From assembly GCA_037131065.1 (NCBI GenBank), contig JBAXRT010000078.1, positions 1-13,488 of the forward strand: 13,488 bases of DNA. The letters are read 5' to 3'. Source of the DNA: JBAXRT01 sp037131065 (GTDB lineage Bacteria; Bacteroidota; Bacteroidia; Bacteroidales; FEN-979). Below are positions 1 to 7,663 of this stretch, piece after piece. Numbering within the stretch: the first letter of the stretch is position 1; each line of letters opens with the position of its first letter. The position numbers and the translations under genes are program-made. The notes beneath the pieces are model-generated. The model had not been told where the DNA came from and did not search any database. It saw only the letters and a program-made list of their open reading frames with translations.

Positions 1-1015
1 TGATATCACGGAGAATTACCTGGCGGGAATCAGGTCTTTTTATGATCGGCTGAATATTCACCTCGATAATAATTTCCTTTTCGGGAAAGGTCAGGACCTG
101 AGGATGGTCAGGATGCACCATCGTAATTGTCCGCAACAGTTCCGTGTTCTGTGCCGGAATCTCATCAAGCGTCATTCCGACAACATCGGATTTAGATAGC
201 CCGAGAAAACGGGAGGCGGCCGGATTGATATCCTGGATGCTGTTTTTCCCGTCAATGACCAGGATCCCATCTTTCATTGATTCTATAAGTGCTTCCCTGG
301 CTACCGGAACCAGGTCAAACAAACGATAGTTGTATCTTGCCAGGGCTATGATTGACCCGCTAAGGATAAAAGTGACCCGTGTTAGGTCATAATCCGGGAT
401 AGGGTTGTATTGAGAAAGATAGAGCAGGCTGGATAGCCAGGGGAAAAGCCCGGCAAGAAAAATGATGGTGGTTTGTGCTCTAAAGATCCTTGCCTGATTC
501 AGCGACATCAGTAAGAGGAAGAGGGTGGCAATGATCAACAGGAGGTAAGAATATCCCATGTACCCGATCCAGAACCAGGGTCCATGGTAATATGCCATCA
601 GGTTCGTGACCGGGGAGATGCTGCTGAAGCCACTCCAGAGAAAATGGAACCGTTCGTTGGCAAATGCAAAAAAGAGGGTAATAGCAGGGATAATGAAGAG
701 CCATAACCGGTTAAGGAATTTAAATTTCCTGTCCCTGCCGGTGAAGACCATCACAAAGATGAAATAAAAAACCGGGGTTGTGACAGCACCAATGTATTCC
801 AATTTCGACCAGGAAATTTTTGTGGAGGATTCGAGGGCAGCGGTTTCGAAAATTCCGCAAAACGCCCAGAATGTGGCAGCAACCATTAAAACAGCAAGCT
901 CTTTTGCACCGCTTCGATGGCGACTGTTCCATGCAACCCAGGCTGTTGACATGGCAACCAGTGCGGATACGAGGTAACCGGCCGAATAGATGGTGAATAT
1001 GAATGGGGTGGTCAA
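1..1015 (-). CDS. Sensor histidine kinase, 7TM N-terminal region plus PAS domain (C-terminus beyond window)
   Basis: About 338 residues are visible, read leftward off the window edge without a stop. Residues about 5-225 hold roughly seven hydrophobic segments with polar loops, the layout of the 7TM region found at the N-terminus of some bacterial and archaeal histidine kinases. From about residue 240 there is a PAS-like domain (motifs SMKDGILVID and INPAASRFLG), which normally sits before a HisKA/HATPase core; that core is outside the window. It would be an inner-membrane sensor kinase; the signal is unknown. No ATG lies upstream of the first membrane segment. An in-frame TAA precedes it at 1031-1033, and TTG at 1013-1015 (MTTPFIFTIY) is the best start; CTG at 1022-1024 is the alternative. 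A promoter-like element lies just upstream, so it may be transcribed separately from the ankyrin/PQQ gene, which ends 98 bases before it. The family call rests on visible segments and motifs. Confidence 0.8.
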   Translation of the reverse strand, partial: MTTPFIFTIYSAGYLVSALVAMSTAWVAWNSRHRSGAKELAVLMVAATFWAFCGIFETAALESSTKISWSKLEYIGAVTTPVFYFIFVMVFTGRDRKFKFLNRLWLFIIPAITLFFAFANERFHFLWSGFSSISPVTNLMAYYHGPWFWIGYMGYSYLLLIIATLFLLLMSLNQARIFRAQTTIIFLAGLFPWLSSLLYLSQYNPIPDYDLTRVTFILSGSIIALARYNYRLFDLVPVAREALIESMKDGILVIDGKNSIQDINPAASRFLGLSKSDVVGMTLDEIPAQNTELLRTITMVHPDHPQVLTFPEKEIIIEVNIQPIIKRPDSRQVILRDI

Positions 1016-1063
1016 ACTTTTCAGATTAAGTTAACAAATGGTCATTCACAAATGATCCGAATG

Positions 1064-1094
1064 TAAATATAAGATAATTTGAAAATATTACAAG
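1064..1094 (-). promoter_or_regulatory. Bacteroidota-type promoter for the 7TM-PAS kinase
   Basis: On the minus strand CTTG (1094-1091) is followed after 19 bases by TATATTTA (1071-1064). This fits the Bacteroidota -33 (TTG/TTTG) and -7 (TAnnTTTG) pattern with one mismatch in the -7 box. It lies about 50 bases upstream of the proposed TTG start. The 11-mer TATATTTACAT is identical to the -7 region upstream of the esterase gene. Confidence 0.4.
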
Positions 1095-1113
1095 GATCCG
1101 TCGATTTAGATTT

Positions 1114-3354
1114 TTATCTTAGAATGCTGAAACAAAAAACATGGTGCTGCGCCCGGATAATGATGTCGCCGTCTGATATGGCAGGTGAAGCCATGCATAT
1201 CTCCCCTACGGGATTTGTGGCGATCAGCTCGAATTCCGGTCCGGCCTTAATCACAAAAACACCGTTCTGTTCGCTTGTACAGTATATCTTCCCGTCAGCG
1301 GCAACAGGGGATGAGGTGAAAGCCCCCCCACCCTGTATCACATTTTTGTAAATGATCTTCCCGGAACTTGCCTCATAGCATGTGAGGTTGCCTCCATTCG
1401 AAAGTGTATAGAGGAATCCCTTGTATGCGACCGGCGTCGGCATGTAGGTCCCTCCTTTTTTAACTCTCCATAGAATGAATATTCCCGAGTTCAGGCTGTC
1501 GGCGATGGAGATATCCCCGCTCCCGCCTGGCTTTATGGCATAAACAGGGGTGATTGGCCGGTATCCGTTGGTAATAAAGATAAGGCTGTCGGCAACGACC
1601 GGCGTCGCAACCGTGATCTCCGAATTGGGAGATAACCGCCACAATTCGGTTCCCGTTTTCGGATCATATCCCCGGATAGACTTTGTGGCATTGGTGATCA
1701 GTTCATCCCTCACCGGGCAGAAATAAACAGTAGGTGTTCCCCATGAGGAGATCTCATCCCGCATCGTATTCCATATCTCCTGCCCCGTTTTGAGATCATA
1801 GGCTGCAATAAAGGAATTCTTTGAGCGGTCACATTGCACAATCACCGTATTTCCGTAAATGACAGGGGAACTGGAGTGTCCCCATTGGGTCTCTTCATCA
1901 AAAAACCAGCCGGCATCAAGGATCCCCAGGTCTTTCCTCCATTGCTCCTTCCCCGACATATCATAACAGACCATCCCTTCGGATCCGTAAAGGGCGACAA
2001 CATATTTCCCGTCGGTCGCGGGCGTTGAATTTGCATGGGATGCTTTGGGATGCCTTTTTACCCTTGGGATCCCTTCATAGGCTTTTCGTTCCCAAAGTAT
2101 CTTACCGGAGAGTTTATCCAGGCAATAGATTTTCCATATCTGGGAGGTGGTGTCGTTCGAAGGCTCAACATCTCCGAAAAGACCAACCCTGAATTCTGTT
2201 GCAGTGTCGCTGCTCATCGCCGTAATGATAAATATCTTCTCTTTCCAGATGACTGGGGAGGCATGGGCGAGACCGGGAATAAACGAAGACCATTTCAGGT
2301 TGATCGCCTTTTTCGCATCCCAGATGGCGGGAGCATTCTGCCCGTCGCCGATCCCGCTTGCCTGGTTTCCCCTGAATGAAGGCCAGTTTATAGGACTCTT
2401 CACACGCTCTTTCCTTTCCGGCAATGCGGCTTTTGCAATTGTATCCCTTGTCCTTTCAGGTTTGTCAGGTATTCGAAAATATTTGCTTGAACTGTTTCCC
2501 TGGTTGACACTTAATGACAGTACTATTCCTCCTGCCTCCTCGAACGCAATGGTGATCCCGGGAATATCCCTGATCTCAAAAAGATTGTTCTCCTTAAACG
2601 TCAGCATGAAACCAGCCTGTCCTTCATAATTCAGGGTCAGGTAAGGAGGTTCAACGCCAATGATTATAGTTGAGAGCTCTTTGGTTTTATACACGCCCTT
2701 ATATTTTGCAAATTCAGAACTCCTGTCTTTTTCCTCCTTTACGACAGGCATTACCGCACCGGCATTCACCAACTCCCTGACCAGGGAGTCATTTTTATCA
2801 ACTGTGGCCTGGAGGAGAGCCGTCGATAAGGTTTCACTGCCCAGTTTTGTGATCTTCATGATAAGGATGAAGAGTTCCTTATTCTTATTCTGGTTGGCCC
2901 AGCCCGCCACCGCGTCCGCCCCTGCGGCCCCTTTTTCCAGCATGATCCTTACCACCTCATTGTTCCCCGACTGGGCAGCAGCGAAAAGTGCATCCGGTTT
3001 GCTGATGTCGGCCCCATGATCGAGAAGGAAACGGATGATCTCCGTGTTCCCCTTGAAGATGGCCCAGTAAAAAGGCGTAGATCCATAAAAAGAGTCTTCG
3101 GCGTTTGGGTTCGCCCCTCTCTCAAGAAGAAGTTTTACCGCCTCCACCCGGGATTTGTCGGCGGCAAAAGTCAGCGCTGTTGCACCATACTGGGATTTTA
3201 CGTTCACATCGATCCCGTTGTCGAGCAACTCCTTCAGGGTTTTGATATCGTTGGATTTGGCTGCTTTAAAGAAACGCTCGTTCTGATCCTGGGCCCTGAG
3301 GTCCTGCAGGATTGTGACCGTCATCAGGATAATCAACATGTTTCTGATCCTCAT
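1114..3354 (-). CDS. Exported ankyrin-repeat and PQQ-type beta-propeller fusion protein
   Basis: 746 residues. The start MRIRNMLIIL gives a short basic n-region and hydrophobic core ending near LRAQ, a probable signal peptide; ATG at 3339 is an alternative. Residues about 26-200 contain ankyrin-like repeats (units such as AVKLLLERGANPN and IIRFLLDHGADI), the later ones degenerate. Residues about 215-295 form a small beta-rich segment that loosely resembles DUF3471-like tails of serine hydrolases; this is a weak call. From about residue 323 (INWPSFRGNQASGIG) to the end is a PQQ-type beta-propeller with repeated blades (GKILWE, GQEIWN, GTELWR), as in BamB-like proteins of Bacteroidota and Planctomycetes. 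No catalytic quinoprotein dehydrogenase signature was recognised, so a binding or scaffold role in the periplasm or at the outer membrane is more likely than an enzyme. It lies 123 bases downstream of the SUMF1-like gene on the same strand. Domain calls are strong; function is unknown. Confidence 0.9.
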   Translation of the reverse strand: MRIRNMLIILMTVTILQDLRAQDQNERFFKAAKSNDIKTLKELLDNGIDVNVKSQYGATALTFAADKSRVEAVKLLLERGANPNAEDSFYGSTPFYWAIFKGNTEIIRFLLDHGADISKPDALFAAAQSGNNEVVRIMLEKGAAGADAVAGWANQNKNKELFILIMKITKLGSETLSTALLQATVDKNDSLVRELVNAGAVMPVVKEEKDRSSEFAKYKGVYKTKELSTIIIGVEPPYLTLNYEGQAGFMLTFKENNLFEIRDIPGITIAFEEAGGIVLSLSVNQGNSSSKYFRIPDKPERTRDTIAKAALPERKERVKSPINWPSFRGNQASGIGDGQNAPAIWDAKKAINLKWSSFIPGLAHASPVIWKEKIFIITAMSSDTATEFRVGLFGDVEPSNDTTSQIWKIYCLDKLSGKILWERKAYEGIPRVKRHPKASHANSTPATDGKYVVALYGSEGMVCYDMSGKEQWRKDLGILDAGWFFDEETQWGHSSSPVIYGNTVIVQCDRSKNSFIAAYDLKTGQEIWNTMRDEISSWGTPTVYFCPVRDELITNATKSIRGYDPKTGTELWRLSPNSEITVATPVVADSLIFITNGYRPITPVYAIKPGGSGDISIADSLNSGIFILWRVKKGGTYMPTPVAYKGFLYTLSNGGNLTCYEASSGKIIYKNVIQGGGAFTSSPVAADGKIYCTSEQNGVFVIKAGPEFELIATNPVGEICMASPAISDGDIIIRAQHHVFCFSILR

Positions 3355-3406
3355 AAAAGATATTTTAACCGGTCGGAGAGGTAATTGTCCGGGATTATTT
3401 CAATAG

Positions 3407-3437
3407 CTAAGATAATCTGAATTTGAAAGTCATGCAA
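3407..3437 (-). promoter_or_regulatory. Possible promoter for the ankyrin/PQQ gene
   Basis: On the minus strand TTG (3437-3435) is followed after 20 bases by TATCTTAG (3414-3407), which matches TAnnTTTG except at one position. It sits in the 123-base gap upstream of the ATG at 3354. The match is weak, and read-through from the SUMF1-like gene is equally possible. Confidence 0.25.
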
Positions 3438-3477
3438 TTTTTTAAGAGATGATCCAGGCGGGCAGTAAACGGCAGGA

Positions 3478-4266
3478 TTATTTTTCTGAAACGGATCGGC
3501 AAAGGCGGAAACCTATGTATCCGTACCGGTAATTAGGATTCGCACTTTCACGGTCGGTGGTTCGAAGCCCGGCATAGTCATAGTACCAGCTCCCACCCCG
3601 GATCACCCGGCTCACGCCGTCGGCAGGACCGGCAGGGTTGTGCCTCGGGCAAACCTGATACCACGTTGGGGAATACCAGTCGGAACACCACTCGAAAATA
3701 TTTCCGGTCATGTCATAGATCCCCAGCTCATTCGCTCTCTTCCTGCCTACCTGGTGGGTTGAGTTCCCGGAATTCCCGACTTTCCATGCTACCGAGACAT
3801 CGGAGTTGCTGCCGCTGTATTTATATCCCTTCGACCGTGACCCTCCCCTGGCGGCATATTCCCATTCGGCTTCAGTCGGCAGGCGGTAATTCATATTAGT
3901 CCTCTCATTGAGTTTCTTGATGAACTCCTGGACATTATACCAGCTTACCCGCTCAACCGGGCAACTGTCGCACCCCTCAAAAAACCGTTTGCTCGTATCC
4001 TGGTCCATCACCATCCTCCACTCGGCCTGGGTAATCTCAAATTTCCCGATATAAAAATCAGGAAGGTCAACCTCATGAACCGGCTTTTCATCCTCCCCGC
4101 CCAGGATTGATCCCATATGGAACTTCCCTCCCTGTACAAAAATCATTTCCGGTACCAGGCCCTCCTGGTTTTTCATGGTCTGCCTTGCCGAAATTTCCGG
4201 AGGAAGCGGCACCGCGAGGGCAAAGCCGAGAAGGATAACCAGGTAAAATAATGGGTTTTGTTTCAT
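3478..4266 (-). CDS. Exported SUMF1/FGE-fold protein lacking the FGE catalytic cysteines
   Basis: 262 residues from ATG 4266, chosen because it begins a good signal peptide (MKQNPLFYLVILLGFALAVP); an in-frame ATG at 4308 would add 14 polar residues ahead of it. The rest is one SUMF1-type domain: MIFVQGGKFHMGS (about 41-53), FYIGKFEITQAEW, VSWYNVQEF, RLPTEAEWEYAARGG (128-142), GIYDMTGNIFEWCSDWY (182-198), VIRGGSW (221-227) and IGFRLCR at the end. In true formylglycine-generating enzymes a cysteine pair follows the RGGS motif; here RGGSWYYDYAGLRTTDR has none. The cysteines present (99, 102, 194, 206, 256) are elsewhere. Sulfatase activation is therefore unlikely, and no sulfatase gene is visible nearby. 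Relatives with this fold include GldJ/GldK-type gliding/T9SS components and PvdO-like proteins, but I cannot assign it to either. It follows the esterase gene by 69 bases, so co-transcription is plausible. Confidence 0.88.
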   Translation of the reverse strand: MKQNPLFYLVILLGFALAVPLPPEISARQTMKNQEGLVPEMIFVQGGKFHMGSILGGEDEKPVHEVDLPDFYIGKFEITQAEWRMVMDQDTSKRFFEGCDSCPVERVSWYNVQEFIKKLNERTNMNYRLPTEAEWEYAARGGSRSKGYKYSGSNSDVSVAWKVGNSGNSTHQVGRKRANELGIYDMTGNIFEWCSDWYSPTWYQVCPRHNPAGPADGVSRVIRGGSWYYDYAGLRTTDRESANPNYRYGYIGFRLCRSVSEK

Positions 4267-4335
4267 GACCCATCGGGAATTTGGCCGGTAAACTGAATCT
4301 ATATTCAATGTTAATCAATTTTCATGACCCGGCCG

Positions 4336-5502
4336 TCATTTCCCCTTCAGTTTTTTAAGCTGCTCCGTTGCATTCATATTCCCGGGATTCAGTTCGAGCG
4401 ATTTTTCATAATTTTTTATGGCAAGATCCTTCCGGCCATTTTTAAGATAGGCCTCAGCAAGGCTGTCGTAAACATTAAACGAAGATGGATAGAGGGTTAC
4501 ATTGTACAGGAACAAATCGATGGCCACACCTAATTGTCCCATCTCCATCAGACTGTAGCCAAGCATATTGAGATAACTCTCAGACGGGTTGCATTGATAA
4601 CCGTAAATCCCTGAAAGGAGTGCATACTGTTCTTTCAGTTTGTTCAGAAAAGTCCCGGACTGAGACGAATCTGACCGGGTAAATAAGGGTTTGACATCTA
4701 TTTTCCAGTCTGAATAGATAAATTCAAGTCCGTCGTAGAATGCAATATGAGGCACTGTTTCATGCGATCTGCCGGGAAACTGCTCAAACTTCCATTTCAG
4801 GGAACCGGACCCTTTCGATTCAAGAACATCCGTAAAGTTGGAGATGGGATTGGGCTTAGCGTCCACTTCGTTACCGATCGACACATAAAGGAACCTGGTT
4901 ATGTTTTCCTTAAGAGGGAAGACCGACCTGGCCCTTTCTGTCTCCCCTTCCTCATTCCACATCAGGCTGGGGCTGCTGGCAATGTAACCCTGGAAAGAGG
5001 CAGGATGGTTAACCAGGGTATGGATCACAAAGAGTCCTCCCAGCGATTGCCCCATGAGGATTCTGAAAGGTTCAGTCCGGTAATTTTTTTCGATGTACGG
5101 GATCAGCTCCTTAGAAAGGAAGGCATGAAACTTTTCGGTACCCCCCGACCCGGTCAGATGCTCCTGATCCCCGGGAATTTCGGAAGGCGGCGCCAGGTCT
5201 CTGTTCCTTTGGGTATTAACAATTGAAACGAGGATCGACGGAGGCATGTTGTTGGTTGCCGCGAGAAACCGGATGATCCCGGCGGTATGGATGAACTGGC
5301 TTTCGGCATCGAGCAAATAGATGACAGGATACTTCGTGACTGACCTGCTGTAATCTGACGGAAGAGAGATATTAAGCGTCCGTTCCTCAACGAGGATCTC
5401 CGACTTGATACTGATCCTCTCCCCTATTGAAATATTATTCTCCTGGGCACGGATGAGGCCCGTGAGCAAGATAAGTAAGGTGATCAGCAATTGTCTTTTC
5501 AT
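4336..5502 (-). CDS. Exported putative esterase (alpha/beta hydrolase) with C-terminal TPR repeats
   Basis: 388 residues from ATG 5502. An upstream in-frame ATG at 5577 is rejected: the residues between are not signal-like, and the promoter boxes at 5524-5553 lie inside that extension. MKRQLLITLLILLTGLIRAQ is a probable signal peptide. Residues about 25-265 match the putative-esterase family (Fes/IroE/esterase D-like): VIYLLDAESQF (60-70), nucleophile elbow GQSLGG with Ser153, and GRSHETVP with probable catalytic His247; the acid may be Asp214 in GNEVDAKP. Residues about 305-385 carry TPR-like helices, including VYDSLAEAYLKNGRKDLAIKNYEKSLELNP. It would hydrolyse an ester in the periplasm or outside the cell; siderophore, acetyl-xylan or feruloyl substrates are known for relatives, but nothing here selects one. 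The TPR tail suggests a protein partner. It is the first gene of the leftward group. Confidence 0.9.
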   Translation of the reverse strand: MKRQLLITLLILLTGLIRAQENNISIGERISIKSEILVEERTLNISLPSDYSRSVTKYPVIYLLDAESQFIHTAGIIRFLAATNNMPPSILVSIVNTQRNRDLAPPSEIPGDQEHLTGSGGTEKFHAFLSKELIPYIEKNYRTEPFRILMGQSLGGLFVIHTLVNHPASFQGYIASSPSLMWNEEGETERARSVFPLKENITRFLYVSIGNEVDAKPNPISNFTDVLESKGSGSLKWKFEQFPGRSHETVPHIAFYDGLEFIYSDWKIDVKPLFTRSDSSQSGTFLNKLKEQYALLSGIYGYQCNPSESYLNMLGYSLMEMGQLGVAIDLFLYNVTLYPSSFNVYDSLAEAYLKNGRKDLAIKNYEKSLELNPGNMNATEQLKKLKGK

Positions 5503-5523
5503 GGCTCCTTGGTTTTCAGGATG

Positions 5524-5553
5524 TAAATATAGCAGTACTGCATCTCTTCCAAA
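5524..5553 (-). promoter_or_regulatory. Bacteroidota-type promoter for the esterase gene
   Basis: On the minus strand TTTG (5553-5550) is followed after 18 bases by TATATTTA (5531-5524), one mismatch from TAnnTTTG. It lies about 22 bases upstream of ATG 5502, giving a very short leader. The sequence AAGGAG ends two bases before the ATG, too close for a classical Shine-Dalgarno site. Confidence 0.55.
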
Positions 5554-5686
5554 CAGCCGAATCTGTGATCCAAGCAATATTTTCGGTGAATTGTCAAAAA
5601 CATATAAAGGCTCCCGCGACCGCCCATCCGTAAAGTGAAACCGTCATCCGGTAGATCAATAAGGCAGATTGATCATTTCTGTACGT

Positions 5687-5694
5687 TATATTTG
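5687..5694 (+). promoter_or_regulatory. -7 promoter box for the TPR kinase/LytTR operon
   Basis: TATATTTG is an exact TAnnTTTG match 34 bases upstream of the kinase ATG. The -33 partner is poor: the nearest TTG (5669-5671) leaves only 15 bases, short of the usual 17-23. The box resembles those of the leftward genes (TATATTTRCA). It shares the 226-base divergent region with the esterase promoter. Confidence 0.4.
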
Positions 5695-5728
5695 CAGGTT
5701 TATTATCTTCGTGTCTCAGGCTTTGTAA

Positions 5729-7663
5729 ATGGTAATTCAACTGATATCGGTTCTCCTCCTTATCTGGCCCGGAAGTATCATCCCCACAGAAGGTCCGCTG
5801 ACCCTCTCGGAATATAACCAGCCGGCTGCGCAGGTCATTCTCTCCGATACTGCTGAGCTGAACAGGATGATCGCTGAAGCATGGCAACTGACTAAAAAAA
5901 AGGAGAAGGTTCAGGCCATGGCGACCATCAGGGATGCCATGAAATTTGCTGCAAAAAACAAGATGGCGGTTCCTTATACCCTTTACTGGGTATACGCCGA
6001 GACAGCATTTGGAATGGGCGACCTTGGACAGGCCTATGAACAGTCGGCCAAGGCGCTGACTCTGTTAAAATCCTCGAAGCAATACCGGCAGTACGCTGAA
6101 GTGGCCATTCTCCGGTCGAAGATAGTCACTCAGTTCGGCAAATTTTCAACTGCCCTGGATCTTCTCCAGCAAACTGCTCTGCTTGCCAAAGAGAAACAGC
6201 TCACAGGGATCCTTCCGGTGGTTTACCGGGATATGGCCGGCATCTATATTATGCTGGAAGACTCTGCCAATGAAAAGAGATACACAAACCTGATGCTGGA
6301 GGCGTCGATAGCCGAGAAGAATATAGAATATACAGCGCGGGCCAGGTACAGGCTGGGTGAATTTTCGCACAGGGTGGACAGCAATTTCAGGGAATCGAAC
6401 CGCCAGTACCTTGAAGCACTTAAGATCAGGCAATCAATGCACGATTCGGTGATCGTCCCGACCATCATGATCCGGATCGGATGGAACTACTACCTGCTGA
6501 GGGAGTACGATTCCAGCATGGCCTGGTTCAACAGATGCATCAGGATCGGCGAGAAAAAAAGAGATTTCACCTCACTGGCCAATTCCTATGGAAATATCGG
6601 CACCATTCAACGCGACCTTAAGGATTACAGCAAGGCCCTTGAGAATTATGGAAGGAGCACAGCCTATTCATTGAATACGAAGGACTGGTTCAACCTGTCG
6701 TGGGTCTATCTCGACATGAGCGAGTTGTATAAATCACTGGGAGAATACAAGAATGCCTACAACAGCTTTATGCTTTATAAACAGTACAGCGATTCGCTGA
6801 AGGTGCTCAAGTACAATTCAGGCCTGGCCGACGCCAGGGCACGCTACCAGGCCGAAGCCAAAGATAAGGAGGTGGAACTGCTTGCACTGAAACTGGACAA
6901 GCAGAAATATTTCACATTCGGATTTGCCGGGCTGATCGTCCTTGCCATCGCCATCGGGATCCTTTTATTCTACCAGGCCAGGCTGAACAACCGCAGAAAG
7001 ATCAGTGAGATGAACCGCAGGATCGCAGAGATCACCCAGGCCAACCTGCGTCAGCAGATGAACCCCCATTTCATCTTCAACACGCTGAATTCGATCCAGT
7101 ATTACATGTACCAGCACGACAAGATCGCTACCAACAACTACCTGACCAAGTTTTCCAGCCTGATGCGCAAGACACTTGAAAATTCACAGCATACTTCCAT
7201 CCCCATCAAGGATGAACTCGATGCACTTCAACTTTACCTGGAGCTTGAAACCCTCCGGTTCAAGGAAAAATTCCATTACTCAATCTACGTAGATGAAGAG
7301 ATTGATACCCTGATCTGCAAAATACCCACGATGCTCATTCAGCCATATGTTGAAAATGCCATCAGTCATGGCCTTATCAACAAGGAGGGAAAGGGTTATC
7401 TTAAAATTGACCTTCGCCTGAAGGACGGGCATATTGCCTGTATCATCGAAGATGACGGGATCGGGCGTGAAGCGGCCATGGAGATTAAACGTAATCAAAA
7501 CAAAAATCACAACTCCCTGGGAACGCGGATCACCGAATCGCGTCTGAACCTGGTTAACACACTTTACGGGACAACCATGAAGGTTACCTGTACGGATCTG
7601 AAAGACGACCTTGACTGTCCAAAAGGTACAAGGGTAGAGATCCAAATCCCAATCATGACATGA
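5729..7663 (+). CDS. TPR-containing sensor histidine kinase, LytS/His_kinase family
   Basis: 644 residues. ATG 5729 is the first start after an in-frame TAA just upstream and opens with a hydrophobic stretch (VIQLISVLLLIW), a signal peptide or anchor. Residues about 40-375 are helical TPR-like repeats, predicted to be periplasmic. A membrane segment follows at about 392-416 (GFAGLIVLAIAIGILLFY), then a short coiled linker and the kinase core. That core has QQMNPHFIFNTLNSIQ with phospho-acceptor His447, PTMLIQPYVENAISHGL with N-box Asn543, EDDGIGREA (G1 box, Asp575/576) and SLGTRITESRL. This is the His_kinase/HATPase arrangement of LytS/YehU-like kinases, without a HisKA dimerisation domain. 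All key residues are present. It overlaps the downstream LytTR regulator by four bases (ATGA), so the two are translationally coupled and form a cognate pair. The stimulus is unknown; the TPR domain probably binds a partner protein or peptide. Confidence 0.95.
   Translation: MVIQLISVLLLIWPGSIIPTEGPLTLSEYNQPAAQVILSDTAELNRMIAEAWQLTKKKEKVQAMATIRDAMKFAAKNKMAVPYTLYWVYAETAFGMGDLGQAYEQSAKALTLLKSSKQYRQYAEVAILRSKIVTQFGKFSTALDLLQQTALLAKEKQLTGILPVVYRDMAGIYIMLEDSANEKRYTNLMLEASIAEKNIEYTARARYRLGEFSHRVDSNFRESNRQYLEALKIRQSMHDSVIVPTIMIRIGWNYYLLREYDSSMAWFNRCIRIGEKKRDFTSLANSYGNIGTIQRDLKDYSKALENYGRSTAYSLNTKDWFNLSWVYLDMSELYKSLGEYKNAYNSFMLYKQYSDSLKVLKYNSGLADARARYQAEAKDKEVELLALKLDKQKYFTFGFAGLIVLAIAIGILLFYQARLNNRRKISEMNRRIAEITQANLRQQMNPHFIFNTLNSIQYYMYQHDKIATNNYLTKFSSLMRKTLENSQHTSIPIKDELDALQLYLELETLRFKEKFHYSIYVDEEIDTLICKIPTMLIQPYVENAISHGLINKEGKGYLKIDLRLKDGHIACIIEDDGIGREAAMEIKRNQNKNHNSLGTRITESRLNLVNTLYGTTMKVTCTDLKDDLDCPKGTRVEIQIPIMT

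Larger units (their letters stand above)
5503..5728. promoter_or_regulatory. Divergent intergenic region between esterase and TPR kinase
   Basis: 226 bases with no supported gene. It holds the leftward esterase promoter near one end (5524-5553) and the rightward -7 box (5687-5694) near the other, leaving about 130 bases between them where operators could lie. I found no clear long inverted or direct repeat there by eye. Open frames crossing it are low-complexity shadows without family features. Confidence 0.5.

Noticed and set aside
2147..2629. A 160-codon plus-strand open frame opposite the ankyrin/PQQ gene
   Set aside because: It is antisense to a well-supported coding region with recognisable domains, and its product shows no family features; it is a shadow of the real gene.
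3478..4266. Bona fide formylglycine-generating enzyme or sulfatase maturation gene
   Set aside because: The active-site cysteine pair is absent and no sulfatase gene is visible in the window.
4747..5226. A 159-codon plus-strand open frame opposite the esterase gene
   Set aside because: It lies wholly antisense to the catalytic domain of the esterase, and its composition and sequence show no recognisable motif.
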